Shown: piece after piece, positions 42,403 to 50,935 of the stretch
Position numbering within the stretch: position 1 is the stretch's first letter
Layout: the number at the start of each line of letters is the position of its first letter
DNA from: Olsenella sp. KH3B4
GTDB lineage: Bacteria; Actinomycetota; Coriobacteriia; Coriobacteriales; Atopobiaceae
Assembly (NCBI GenBank): GCA_900111695.1
Contig: FOHD01000001.1
Location: forward strand, 124,001-188,000
Direction: 5' to 3'
DNA: 64,000 nt
Notes under the pieces: model-generated
Seen by the model: the letters and a program-made list of their open reading frames with translations, nothing else
Told to the model about the DNA's origin: nothing
The model's database searches: none
Position numbers and translations under genes: made by a program

Positions 42403-42433
42403 GCCCAGGGCGCATGGCACCCTGGGCTTTTTT
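42403..42433 (+). terminator. Rho-independent terminator after tRNA-Arg
   Basis: An 8-bp GC-rich stem (42403-42410 with 42420-42427) is followed immediately by six T residues. It lies 10 bp past the tRNA. Confidence 0.9.
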
Positions 42434-42816
42434 GGGCCTAGCCCGCGGGCGGGGGCCTGGCCCTTCTCGCACGCCTAGCCTGTCTCTTCTCGCACACCCA
42501 GAGAATATCGCCATTTCTCAAAATGGCTACGCGCCAACTCGGGAAACGTCCTTCTCGTTTAAGGAATGGCGATATTCTCCGTTTTTATGGACAGCGGGGA
42601 CGTGAGCAGCCGCAGACAGCAAGGCCAGCCTGCGCCCCGCGCGGCGCCCCGTGCCCCGCGACGCCACCCCAGCGCCCCAGACCCCACAGACCATTAGTTC
42701 ACCTTTGTTAACGCCGCAGGCACAAGCCCTGCAAACAGACTCCTCCGTGGTAGCATTCCAATCCCTATGCAACAAGACGGCCGCGCACATCCGTGGCCTC
42801 GGAAAGGTTTGCCACC
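42434..42816. other. 383-bp intergenic region before the aro operon
   Basis: No protein gene is supported here. It holds a 79-bp foldback element (42501-42579), a small hairpin GCAGG/CCTGC around 42710-42727 and the aro operon start region. I find no strong promoter; TAGCAT near 42753-42758 is a possible -10 with a poor -35. Confidence 0.6.
42501..42579. repeat. 79-bp foldback element with 15-bp perfect terminal inverted repeats
   Basis: GAGAATATCGCCATT at 42501-42515 is repeated inverted at 42565-42579. Inside are two smaller hairpins: CCATTT/AAATGG (42511-42516 with 42521-42526) and AAACG/CGTTT near 42544-42560. A GTTTTT run follows arm 2 on the plus strand. It may be a REP or MITE-like element, or an attenuator for the aro operon. 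Confidence 0.7.
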
Positions 42817-43845
42817 ATGATTGCAGTAGTTAAAGAGACGGCCACCAAAGACCAGCTCGACCACTTCGTAAAGTGGATCGAGGGGCGTGGCTTCAAGACA
42901 AACGTATCCCAGGGCGACAACGAGACCATCGTCGGCATCATCGGCGACACAACCCAGATCGACCCGTTCCTTCTCGAGTCCATGGACATCATCGAGCGCG
43001 TCCAGCGCGTCTCCGAGCCCTTCAAGAAGGCCAACCGCAAGTTCCACCCCGAGGACACTGTTGTGGAATGCGGTCACGGCGTGAAAATCGGCGGCGGCAA
43101 CTTCCAGGTAATCGCCGGCCCCTGCTCCGTTGAAGGCAAGAACCTCTTCGACATCGCCCGCGCCGTCAAGGCGTCCGGCGCAACCATGCTCCGCGGCGGG
43201 GCATACAAGCCCCGCACCAGCCCGTACTCCTACCAGGGCATGGGCGAGAAGGGCCTTGACCTTCTCGTCGAGGCAGCAGGAGAACTCGACATGCCCATCG
43301 TGACGGAGGTCATGGACCCGCGCGACGTTCAGCTCTTCCTCGACAAGGGCATCGACGTCATGCAGATTGGCGCCCGCAACGCCCAGAACTTCCCGCTCCT
43401 GCGCGAGGTGGGCAAGACCCAGGTGCCAATCCTTCTCAAGCGCGGCCTCTCCGAGACCATCGACGAACTCCTCATGGGCGCCGAGTACATCATGAGCGAG
43501 GGGAACCCCAACGTGATTCTCTGCGAGCGCGGCATCCGCACCTTTGAGACGCGGACGAGAAACACCTTCGACGTAAACGCGATTCCCGTGCTTCACCACC
43601 TCTCCCACCTGCCGGTTGTTGGCGATCCCAGCCACGCCACGGGCTACACGCGCTACGTCCGTCCCGCAGCCTATGCGGCAACGGCGGCGGGTGCCGACGG
43701 CCTCGAGATCGAGGTTCACAACAACCCCAGCGAGGCGTGGTCCGATGGCGCGCAGGCGCTCACGCCCGCACAGTTCGACGATGCCATGCGCCGCATCCGC
43801 CTTATCCGCGAGGCAGTGACGGCACCCGTCGAGGAGGAGAAGTAA
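42817..43845 (+). CDS. aroF: 3-deoxy-7-phosphoheptulonate (DAHP) synthase
   Basis: A 342-aa enzyme condensing PEP and erythrose 4-phosphate, the entry to aromatic synthesis. An N-terminal ferredoxin-like regulatory domain (1-75) precedes the TIM barrel, as in Thermotoga-type DAHP synthases, where it mediates feedback by Tyr/Phe. Core motifs are VIAGPCSVEG, MLRGGAYKPRTSPYSYQG and LCERGIRTFE. The ATG at 42817 (MIAVVKE) has GGAAAGG at proper spacing. It is the first gene of the eight-gene aro operon and touches tyrA (TAA then ATG). Confidence 0.95.
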   Translation: MIAVVKETATKDQLDHFVKWIEGRGFKTNVSQGDNETIVGIIGDTTQIDPFLLESMDIIERVQRVSEPFKKANRKFHPEDTVVECGHGVKIGGGNFQVIAGPCSVEGKNLFDIARAVKASGATMLRGGAYKPRTSPYSYQGMGEKGLDLLVEAAGELDMPIVTEVMDPRDVQLFLDKGIDVMQIGARNAQNFPLLREVGKTQVPILLKRGLSETIDELLMGAEYIMSEGNPNVILCERGIRTFETRTRNTFDVNAIPVLHHLSHLPVVGDPSHATGYTRYVRPAAYAATAAGADGLEIEVHNNPSEAWSDGAQALTPAQFDDAMRRIRLIREAVTAPVEEEK

Positions 43846-44730
43846 ATGGCCGAGAAAGACCAGGCCGCCCTCTCCCCCACCTTCGTCCCCGATCGCGTGG
43901 GCGTGGTGGGCCTTGGCCTGATGGGTGGCTCCTTCGCCAAGGCACTGGCCGCGGCTGGCCGTGAGGTGTACGGCTGGAACCGCACGCACTCCGTCACCGA
44001 GATGGCCGAGATCGAGACCATCAGGGGCGAGCTCACCGACGAAACCATCCCCACCTGCGAGCTCATCATCCTCGCCGGCTACCCCCAGGTGAGCATCGAC
44101 TGGCTCGAGGACATGGCCCATCTCATCTCACCCGGCGCCATCGTCATCGACACCGTCGGCGTCAAGCGCATCATCTGCGAGCGCTGCGGCAAGATTGCCG
44201 AGGGCCAACCCTGGACCTTTGTAGGCTGCCACCCCATGGCCGGCACGCAGTACTCGGGCTTTGCCCACGCCAGGGCGAACATGTTCCACAACGCGCCCAT
44301 GGTCGTCGTGCCGCCGCAGATGGACGACTTCGACCGTGTGGCCATTCTCGAGCGCCTGAAGCACCTGCTCGAGCCCTGTGGGTTCGGCTCGTTCACGCTC
44401 TCCACCGCCGAGAACCACGACCGCATGATTGCCTACACCTCGCAGCTAGCGCATGTCGTCTCCAACGCCTATGTGAAGAGCCCCACGGCACAGGAGCACA
44501 AGGGCTTCTCGGCAGGCTCGTACAAGGACCTCACGCGCGTGGCGCGCCTGAACGCCCCCATGTGGACCGAGCTCTTCCTCGACAATGCGGACAACCTGTC
44601 GCGCGAGGTGGGGACCATCATCGAGAATCTCCAGGCATACAAGGATGCAATCGACGCGCGGGATGCCGAGAAGCTGGAGAGGCTGCTCGCGGAGGGCGAT
44701 CGCCTGAAGAAGGAGGCCGAGGCACGATGA
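43846..44730 (+). CDS. tyrA: Prephenate dehydrogenase
   Basis: A 294-aa NAD-dependent enzyme turning prephenate into 4-hydroxyphenylpyruvate for tyrosine. The Rossmann motif GVVGLGLMGGSFAKAL is at residues 20-35, and the substrate-site segment GCHPMAGTQYSGF is intact. There is no C-terminal ACT domain, so tyrosine feedback probably acts on DAHP synthase. It starts directly after aroF and overlaps aroB by 4 nt. Confidence 0.94.
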   Translation: MAEKDQAALSPTFVPDRVGVVGLGLMGGSFAKALAAAGREVYGWNRTHSVTEMAEIETIRGELTDETIPTCELIILAGYPQVSIDWLEDMAHLISPGAIVIDTVGVKRIICERCGKIAEGQPWTFVGCHPMAGTQYSGFAHARANMFHNAPMVVVPPQMDDFDRVAILERLKHLLEPCGFGSFTLSTAENHDRMIAYTSQLAHVVSNAYVKSPTAQEHKGFSAGSYKDLTRVARLNAPMWTELFLDNADNLSREVGTIIENLQAYKDAIDARDAEKLERLLAEGDRLKKEAEAR

Positions 44731-45818
44731 GCGAGACCCGCGCAATCCCCGTGAACACGCCCTCTCGCTCGTACGAGGTGCACGTTGGCCGAGGGCTTCT
44801 CGCCTCCCTGGGCGCACTTGTCGCCGCGGCATGCCCCAAAGTCACACACGTGGCTCTCATTTCGGACTCAAATGTCGCGCCGCTCTATGCAAAGCCTGTT
44901 GAGGAGTCGCTCGAGGAGGCAGGCATTGCCGTCACGACGCTCACCTTTCCTGCTGGCGAGGAGCACAAGCGCCTCTCCACGCTGGGGGACATCCTCGAGC
45001 GCATGGCCAACGCCGGGCTCACGCGCTCGGACGCGGTCGTCGCTCTCGGCGGGGGCGTCACCGGTGACATGGCAGGCCTTGCCGCAGCCCTCTACCAGCG
45101 CGGCATTCAGGTTGTCCAGGTTCCCACCTCGTTGCTCGCCATGGTCGACTCATCCGTGGGCGGAAAGACGGCGGTCGACCTCGAGGCGGGCAAGAACCTT
45201 GCCGGTGCCTTTCTGCAGCCCTCGCTGGTCGTGGCCGACATCGACTGCCTTGCAACCGTTTCCCCAGGCCTGCTGCGTGACTCGTGCGGCGAGATGATCA
45301 AGCACGGCGTGCTTGCAGACGAGAAGCTCTTTGACGAGCTTCAGGCGGCACCCGTGTGCACGCCCGGGTTTGACCCCGACAAGCTTGTGGGCATTGTGGC
45401 CAGAAACGTCGAGATCAAGCGCGATGTGGTCGACGCGGACGAGCAGGAGCGCGGCCGTCGTCAGACGCTCAATCTTGGACACACCATCGGCCACGCCATC
45501 GAGGCCGCAAGCGACTTCACGCTCGGGCACGGCAGCTGCGTCGCGGCAGGCCTCTGCTGCGTTGCTCGCGCCTCGGCCCAGCTTGGCTGGTGCTCGCCGG
45601 ACGTGGCCACCCGCATCGTGGACTGCGTGAGGGCATACGGGCTTCCCACCAACACGGACATCGACCACGCCACGCTCCTCGAGTACGCGGCGCGTGACAA
45701 GAAGCGCCGTGCCAACAGCGTGACCCTTGTGGTGCCCACGCGCATTGGTGGCGTCGAGCTGCGCAAGGTCTCGCTCGAGGAGCTCCGCCACGTGATCGAC
45801 CTTGGCTGCGGTGAGTAG
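44727..45818 (+). CDS. aroB: 3-dehydroquinate synthase
   Basis: A 363-aa NAD- and metal-dependent enzyme, the second step of the shikimate pathway. Motifs: VALGGGVTGDMAGLAAAL, DSSVGGKTAVDLEAGKN and the metal ligands around LNLGHTIGHAIE and HGSCVAAG. The ATG at 44727 overlaps the tyrA stop (ATGA). aroA follows three bases after its stop. Confidence 0.96.
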   Translation: MSETRAIPVNTPSRSYEVHVGRGLLASLGALVAAACPKVTHVALISDSNVAPLYAKPVEESLEEAGIAVTTLTFPAGEEHKRLSTLGDILERMANAGLTRSDAVVALGGGVTGDMAGLAAALYQRGIQVVQVPTSLLAMVDSSVGGKTAVDLEAGKNLAGAFLQPSLVVADIDCLATVSPGLLRDSCGEMIKHGVLADEKLFDELQAAPVCTPGFDPDKLVGIVARNVEIKRDVVDADEQERGRRQTLNLGHTIGHAIEAASDFTLGHGSCVAAGLCCVARASAQLGWCSPDVATRIVDCVRAYGLPTNTDIDHATLLEYAARDKKRRANSVTLVVPTRIGGVELRKVSLEELRHVIDLGCGE

Positions 45819-45821
45819 CGC

Positions 45822-47132
45822 ATGGACGTAACCATCCATCCTTCCCCGCTTCACGGCACCATACCCGCCATCGCCTCGAAGTCCATGGCCCACCGGTTGC
45901 TCATCATGGCGGCCCTCTGCCCGGGGACCACAGACATCAACTGCAACGCGACCTCCAAAGACATCGAGGCCACCGTCAGCTGCCTGGAGGCTCTTGGCGC
46001 ACGCATCGCAAGCACACGCCTGGGCTTTAGAGTGAACCCGCTTCCGGGCACAAGCGCCACAGACAACATCCGTCAAGCCATACCTGGAGCACACCTCGAC
46101 TGTGGCGAGTCCGGCTCGACGCTTCGATTCATGCTGCCCATCGTCGCCGCGCTCGGCCGAGGTGGCAGCCTCGACGGCCACGGTCGCCTTGCCGACCGCC
46201 CGCTCTCGCCCCTCTACGAGGAGCTCGTCTGCCACGGTGTCACGCTCTCTACGCGCGGAAAGCTCCCACTTGAGGTTTCGGGCACGCTCCTGCCGGGCCG
46301 CTTCTCCATTCCCGGCAACGTCTCGTCCCAATTCGTGAGCGGCCTGCTCATGGCCACCCCGCTCCTCTCGGCGCCAAGCGAGATTGTGGTCACCGAGCCC
46401 GTGGAGTCGCGCTCCTACATCCGCCTCACCATTCGAGCGCTTGCCGAGTTTGGCATCGACGTGGACGTCACGCACGAGACCGTTGACGGCAATCGTGCCA
46501 CGGTCCTCTCGGTTTCCCCTGCGCGCAGCGCCGTGTCGCCGGGCACCGTTACGGTCGAGGGCGACTGGTCGAACGCCGCCTTCTGGCTTGCGGCGGGGGC
46601 CATCGCGGGGGGCGTCTCCGTGAGCGGGCTCGACCTCGCGAGCGCCCAGGGGGACCGCACCATCTTGGCCTGCGCCGCCGCGTTTGGCGCCCGCGTGAGC
46701 CGCTCAGGAAACGTTGCCTCCACAACGCCAGACACGCTGCGCGGCCGCACCATCGACGTGCGAGACACACCGGACCTCGTGCCCCCGCTGGCCGCTATCG
46801 CCGCCAATGCCACGGGCACCACGGTCATCGCCAACGCCGGGCGCCTTCGCCTCAAGGAGTCTGACCGCCTGAGCACCGTGAACAAGGCCCTCACGGCCAT
46901 GGGGGCCAGCATCGAGGAAGAGCCTGACGCCCTTGTCATCCACGGCAACGGCCCGCTTTCCGGCGGTACCGTCGACGCGGCGAACGACCATCGCATAGCC
47001 ATGATGGCCGCCATCGCCGGTGCCAATGCCACCGGCCCCACAACCATCCGCGGCGCCGAGTGCGTCGCAAAGTCATACCCACGCTTCTTCGAGGACTTCC
47101 GGAACCTCGGAGGGATTGCAGAGGAAGGCTAG
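45822..47132 (+). CDS. aroA: 3-phosphoshikimate 1-carboxyvinyltransferase (EPSP synthase)
   Basis: A 436-aa enzyme adding PEP to shikimate 3-phosphate. Motifs: ASKSMAHRLLIMAALC near the N-terminus, DCGESGSTLRFMLPIVAALG (PEP region), RLKESDRL and NDHRIAMM near the C-terminus. It has the length of the family. The second PEP-using step of the pathway is thus in the same operon as the first (aroF). Confidence 0.96.
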   Translation: MDVTIHPSPLHGTIPAIASKSMAHRLLIMAALCPGTTDINCNATSKDIEATVSCLEALGARIASTRLGFRVNPLPGTSATDNIRQAIPGAHLDCGESGSTLRFMLPIVAALGRGGSLDGHGRLADRPLSPLYEELVCHGVTLSTRGKLPLEVSGTLLPGRFSIPGNVSSQFVSGLLMATPLLSAPSEIVVTEPVESRSYIRLTIRALAEFGIDVDVTHETVDGNRATVLSVSPARSAVSPGTVTVEGDWSNAAFWLAAGAIAGGVSVSGLDLASAQGDRTILACAAAFGARVSRSGNVASTTPDTLRGRTIDVRDTPDLVPPLAAIAANATGTTVIANAGRLRLKESDRLSTVNKALTAMGASIEEEPDALVIHGNGPLSGGTVDAANDHRIAMMAAIAGANATGPTTIRGAECVAKSYPRFFEDFRNLGGIAEEG

Positions 47133-47134
47133 AG

Positions 47135-48250
47135 ATGCCCTCAAGCTTTGGACAGACGCTCCGCGTCACGGTGTTCGGCCAGTCTCACTCCCCCGCCATC
47201 GGGTGCGTGGTCGAGGGCCTGCCCTCGGGGCTCGTCGTTGACCAGGATGCCCTTGCCGCCTTCATGGCTCGACGCGCCCCTGGCCAGGGAAGCTGGACCA
47301 CGCCCCGCCGCGAGGAGGACCGCCCACGCATCGTGAGCGGCCTCAACGTCCATGGCGCCACCTGTGGAGCGCCGCTCGCCGCCGTCATCGAGAACACCAA
47401 CACGCGCTCGGGCGACTACGACAACCTCCTCAAGGTACCCCGCCCCGGCCACGCCGACCTCACCGCATGGGAGAAGTGGCACGGCAACCAGGACGTTCCC
47501 GGAGGCGGGCACTTCTCCGGACGGCTCACCGCACCCCTGTGCGTCGCTGGCGGCATTGCCCTCCAGGCGCTCGCGGCACGCGGGGTGCGCATTGGCGCCC
47601 ACCTGCTCTCCGTTGCCAACGTGGAGGACGAGCGCTTCGACGCCCTCGACAACTCCCCGGCGTCGCAGGCACACCTTGCCGAGCAGCTCGACATCCTCGC
47701 TTCCGGCCCGCGCTTCCCTACGATAGACGCCGAGGCCGGCACGCGCATGCTCGCCGCGATCGACGATGCCCGCCGAAGCCTCGACTCCGTGGGCGGCGTC
47801 ATCGAGTGCGTTGCCTGCGGCATGCCTGCGGGCGCCGGCTCGCCCATGTTCGACGGCATCGAGAACATGCTGGCTCGCGCAGCGTTTGGCATCCCAGCCG
47901 TCAAGGGCATCGAGTTTGGCCGCGGCTTCGAGGCGGCACGCCTCCATGGCAGCGAGAACAACGACCCTTACGAGATGCGCGAGGGCGTGCCCACCCCCAA
48001 GACCAACAATGCCGGCGGCATCCTCGGCGGCATTACCACCGGGGCTCCCGTTCTCTTTAGGATTGCGATGAAGCCCACCTCGTCCATCGCGCGCGAGCAG
48101 GACTCCGTCGACCTCGAGAGCGGCACAAACGCCAAGCTCAGCGTACACGGCCGGCACGACCCGTGCGTGGCGACGCGCGCCGTCCCCGTGGCCGAGGCAA
48201 TATGTGCCCTCGTGCTTCTCGACGCCTTGCTCAGCTATCCGGCCGAGTAG
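47135..48250 (+). CDS. aroC: Chorismate synthase
   Basis: A 371-aa FMN-dependent enzyme forming chorismate. The N-terminal signature FGQSHSPAIGCVVEGLPSG and the FMN-site segment NNAGGILGGITTG are clear. I chose the ATG at 47135 (MPSSFGQTLRVTV), two bases after the aroA stop and downstream of a GAGGAAGG site. Confidence 0.96.
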   Translation: MPSSFGQTLRVTVFGQSHSPAIGCVVEGLPSGLVVDQDALAAFMARRAPGQGSWTTPRREEDRPRIVSGLNVHGATCGAPLAAVIENTNTRSGDYDNLLKVPRPGHADLTAWEKWHGNQDVPGGGHFSGRLTAPLCVAGGIALQALAARGVRIGAHLLSVANVEDERFDALDNSPASQAHLAEQLDILASGPRFPTIDAEAGTRMLAAIDDARRSLDSVGGVIECVACGMPAGAGSPMFDGIENMLARAAFGIPAVKGIEFGRGFEAARLHGSENNDPYEMREGVPTPKTNNAGGILGGITTGAPVLFRIAMKPTSSIAREQDSVDLESGTNAKLSVHGRHDPCVATRAVPVAEAICALVLLDALLSYPAE

Positions 48251-48300
48251 CCTGCCGCCAAGCGCCTTAGACATACCAGAAAGAACCGGAGATGCACCCC

Positions 48301-49449
48301 ATGGAAGACCTCTCGGACATCCGTCATGAGATCGACGACATAGACAACGCCATCCTCGACCTGTTCCAGCAGCGCATGGACTGCGCGGAGCGCGTGGCCG
48401 CCTACAAGCGCGCCAACAACCTCCCCGTACTCGACCGCTCCCGCGAGCGCGAGCACATGGCCGCCCTTGCGGGAAAGGCCCCAGAGGACCTGCGGACCTA
48501 CACCGAGGTCCTCTTCCAGCTCCTCATGGAGGCCTCGCGCGCGCGGCAGGGGCAGCGCCTGGCGCAAGAGCAGGCGCCCCAGACGCTTGCGGCAATCGAC
48601 CGCGCTTGCGAGACGACCCCGGGGCTCTTCCCGCGCGAGGCCTACGTTGCCTGCCAGGGCGTCGAGGGCGCCTACTCGCAGTTTGCGGCAGACCGCATCT
48701 TCAAGCACCCGCTCATCTCGTATTTCGAGTCCTTCGAGGGGGTCTTCCGGGCCGTCGAGACGGACTTCTCGCGCTATGGCGTGCTACCCATTGAGAACTC
48801 CACCGCAGGTTCCGTGAACAAGGTCTACGACCTCATGATGCAGCACGACTTCCACATCGTGCGCACCACGCGCGTGAAGATCGACCACAACCTCCTGGCA
48901 AAGCCCGGCACCACGGTCGAGCAGATCCACGACGTCTACAGCCACGAGCAGGCCATCAACCAGTGCGCCGGCTTCATCGAGCGTATGGGGCTCACCCCGC
49001 ATGTGGTCGAGAACACCGCAATGGCCGCCAAGAGCGTTGCCGACAGCGACCGCACGGACGTCGCCGCGCTCTCGAGCCGCGCATGTGCCCAGCTCTATGG
49101 CCTGGACGTGCTCATGCGCGACGTCCAGGACCGCGACGACAACTACACGCGCTTTGCCTGCATCTCCAAGCCGCTCGAGGTCTACCCCGGCGCCGACCGT
49201 ACCTCGCTCATGATCGTGGTGGACCACCGCCCCGGCACGCTCTTCAAGGTGCTCGCGAAGTTCTACGCGCTGGACATCAACATCATCAAGCTCGAGAGCC
49301 GCCCCATCCCCGGCCGCGACTTCGAGTTCATGTTCTACTTCGACGTGGAGTGCCCGGTCACCGCGCCCGAGTTCCGCACGCTCATGGCCACCATCGGTGA
49401 CGCTTGCGAGGAGTGCCGCTACCTTGGCAGCTACTCGGAGGTGCTCTAA
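48301..49449 (+). CDS. pheA: Bifunctional chorismate mutase / prephenate dehydratase (P-protein)
   Basis: A 382-aa protein with a chorismate mutase (AroQ-type helical) domain at 1-85 (DIRHEIDDIDNAILDLFQQR), a prephenate dehydratase domain (CQGVEGAYSQFAA to the TRFACIS motif with catalytic Thr) and a C-terminal ACT domain (DHRPGTLFKVLAKF, ESRPIPG) for phenylalanine feedback. GGAG is nine bases before the ATG at 48301; an in-frame ATG at 48292 overlaps this site. Confidence 0.95.
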   Translation: MEDLSDIRHEIDDIDNAILDLFQQRMDCAERVAAYKRANNLPVLDRSREREHMAALAGKAPEDLRTYTEVLFQLLMEASRARQGQRLAQEQAPQTLAAIDRACETTPGLFPREAYVACQGVEGAYSQFAADRIFKHPLISYFESFEGVFRAVETDFSRYGVLPIENSTAGSVNKVYDLMMQHDFHIVRTTRVKIDHNLLAKPGTTVEQIHDVYSHEQAINQCAGFIERMGLTPHVVENTAMAAKSVADSDRTDVAALSSRACAQLYGLDVLMRDVQDRDDNYTRFACISKPLEVYPGADRTSLMIVVDHRPGTLFKVLAKFYALDINIIKLESRPIPGRDFEFMFYFDVECPVTAPEFRTLMATIGDACEECRYLGSYSEVL

Positions 49450-50748
49450 ATGACCCAAAGCCTCGAACAGCAGCAGGAATCCGCCGGTTCGCCCTTTGGC
49501 CTTCTCGGCAGAAAGCTCGGCCACAGCTGGTCGCCACGCATCCACACCACCCTGGGAAGCGTCCCCTACGACCTCTTCGAGCGCGAGCCCAACGAGGTGG
49601 AAGCCTTCATCCGCAAGGGGACCTGGCGCGGCGTCAACGTGACCATCCCCTACAAGCGCGATGCCGCGCGTCTGGCAGACGAGCGCTCCCCGCGTGTCGA
49701 GAGGCTGGGGGCGGCAAACACGCTCGTCCGGCGTCCCGACGGAACGATTTACGCCGAGAACACCGACGTCCTGGGCTTCTCGCTCATGCTCCAACGCTTT
49801 TGCGGGCGACGGCTGGGAACAACCGCGGAAGAGCTGCTCTCCGGCAAGCCTGCCCTGGTGCTTGGCAGCGGAGGGGCCAGCGCGGCCGTCCAGGCGGCGC
49901 TCGAGGACGCAGGGGCGCGCGTCTCCGTCATCTCGCGCTCTGGCACAGACACATACGAGACGCTGGTGGCGCGCCACGCGGACGCGGTTCTCATGGTGAA
50001 CGCAACCCCGGTTGGGATGTACCCCAACTGCCCTGCGACGCCCGTGCCCGAAGATGACCTTGCACGGCTCAAGAACCTCGCGGGCGTTCTCGACGTGATC
50101 TATAACCCCACGCGAACGGGCATCGTGCTTGCGGCAGAGCGCCTGGGCATCCCCGCCGAGACGGGCCTCTCCATGCTTGTCGCGCAGGCTCTGCGTTCGA
50201 GCGAGCTCTTCCAGGACAGGAAGCTGGACGTTTCGCTCGTAGACCAGATCGAGTCCCAGATCCTCTCCGAGACGGGCAACGTCATTCTCATAGGCATGCC
50301 GGGCTGCGGCAAAACGACTACGGGCAAGCGGCTCGCGCGCGTGCTGGGCAGGCCTTTTGTCGACATCGACGATGCCATCGAGGCAAACACGGGAGAGAAT
50401 GCTGCGCACATCATCGACACCAGGGGCGAGCAGGAGTTCCGACGCATCGAGTCCAGAATCACGGGCGAGTATGGCGCGCACTCGGGGCTGGTCATCGCCT
50501 GTGGGGGCGGCGTGGTCACCGTGCCAGCCAACTATGACCTTCTCCACCAGAACGGCACCATCGCCTTCATCGACCGTCCACTTTCCGATCTTGAGACCGT
50601 GGGAAGACCCGTCACGGCGTCAAAGGGCGTTGAAGCGCTCGCGCGGGAGCGCATGGCCACGTACCATGCCTGGGCAGACGTCGAGGTAGCCTCGACAGGC
50701 TCCCCCGCTGGGAACGCCCGGGCGATAAGGGACCTGCTTGGACTCTAG
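49450..50748 (+). CDS. aroEK: Fused shikimate dehydrogenase - shikimate kinase
   Basis: A 432-aa two-enzyme fusion. Residues 1-270 are AroE: GRKLGHSWSP (shikimate-binding Ser), catalytic Lys69 in NVTIPYK, Asp106 in NTD, nucleotide loop GSGGASAAV and NATPVGM. Residues 277-432 are AroK: P-loop GMPGCGKTTTG, DIDDAIEANTG and VIACGGGVV. The fusion would carry out two consecutive-but-one cytosolic steps (3-dehydroshikimate to shikimate to shikimate 3-phosphate). It follows pheA with no gap. Confidence 0.95.
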   Translation: MTQSLEQQQESAGSPFGLLGRKLGHSWSPRIHTTLGSVPYDLFEREPNEVEAFIRKGTWRGVNVTIPYKRDAARLADERSPRVERLGAANTLVRRPDGTIYAENTDVLGFSLMLQRFCGRRLGTTAEELLSGKPALVLGSGGASAAVQAALEDAGARVSVISRSGTDTYETLVARHADAVLMVNATPVGMYPNCPATPVPEDDLARLKNLAGVLDVIYNPTRTGIVLAAERLGIPAETGLSMLVAQALRSSELFQDRKLDVSLVDQIESQILSETGNVILIGMPGCGKTTTGKRLARVLGRPFVDIDDAIEANTGENAAHIIDTRGEQEFRRIESRITGEYGAHSGLVIACGGGVVTVPANYDLLHQNGTIAFIDRPLSDLETVGRPVTASKGVEALARERMATYHAWADVEVASTGSPAGNARAIRDLLGL

Positions 50749-50935
50749 CATCTGCCGCTTGCGTCGACCGAAAAGGGGCAACGTCTACGGAGTCATGACA
50801 AACCAGACGCCGTAACGTTGGTGAGCTAGCCCTATACTCTCTTCGACACATTTGAACAAGTGGGGCAGCGATGGAAGACCTTGGGGAGAAGGCCTTTTTG
50901 AGCAGGGCGCCGCACAAAGAAAGGGTTTGGCGCAA

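Noticed and set aside
50749..50935. An earlier start for the EIIB-AroQ protein inside this gap
   Set aside because: In-frame TTG near 50852 would add 28 residues not resembling the EIIB family and has no ribosome-binding site.
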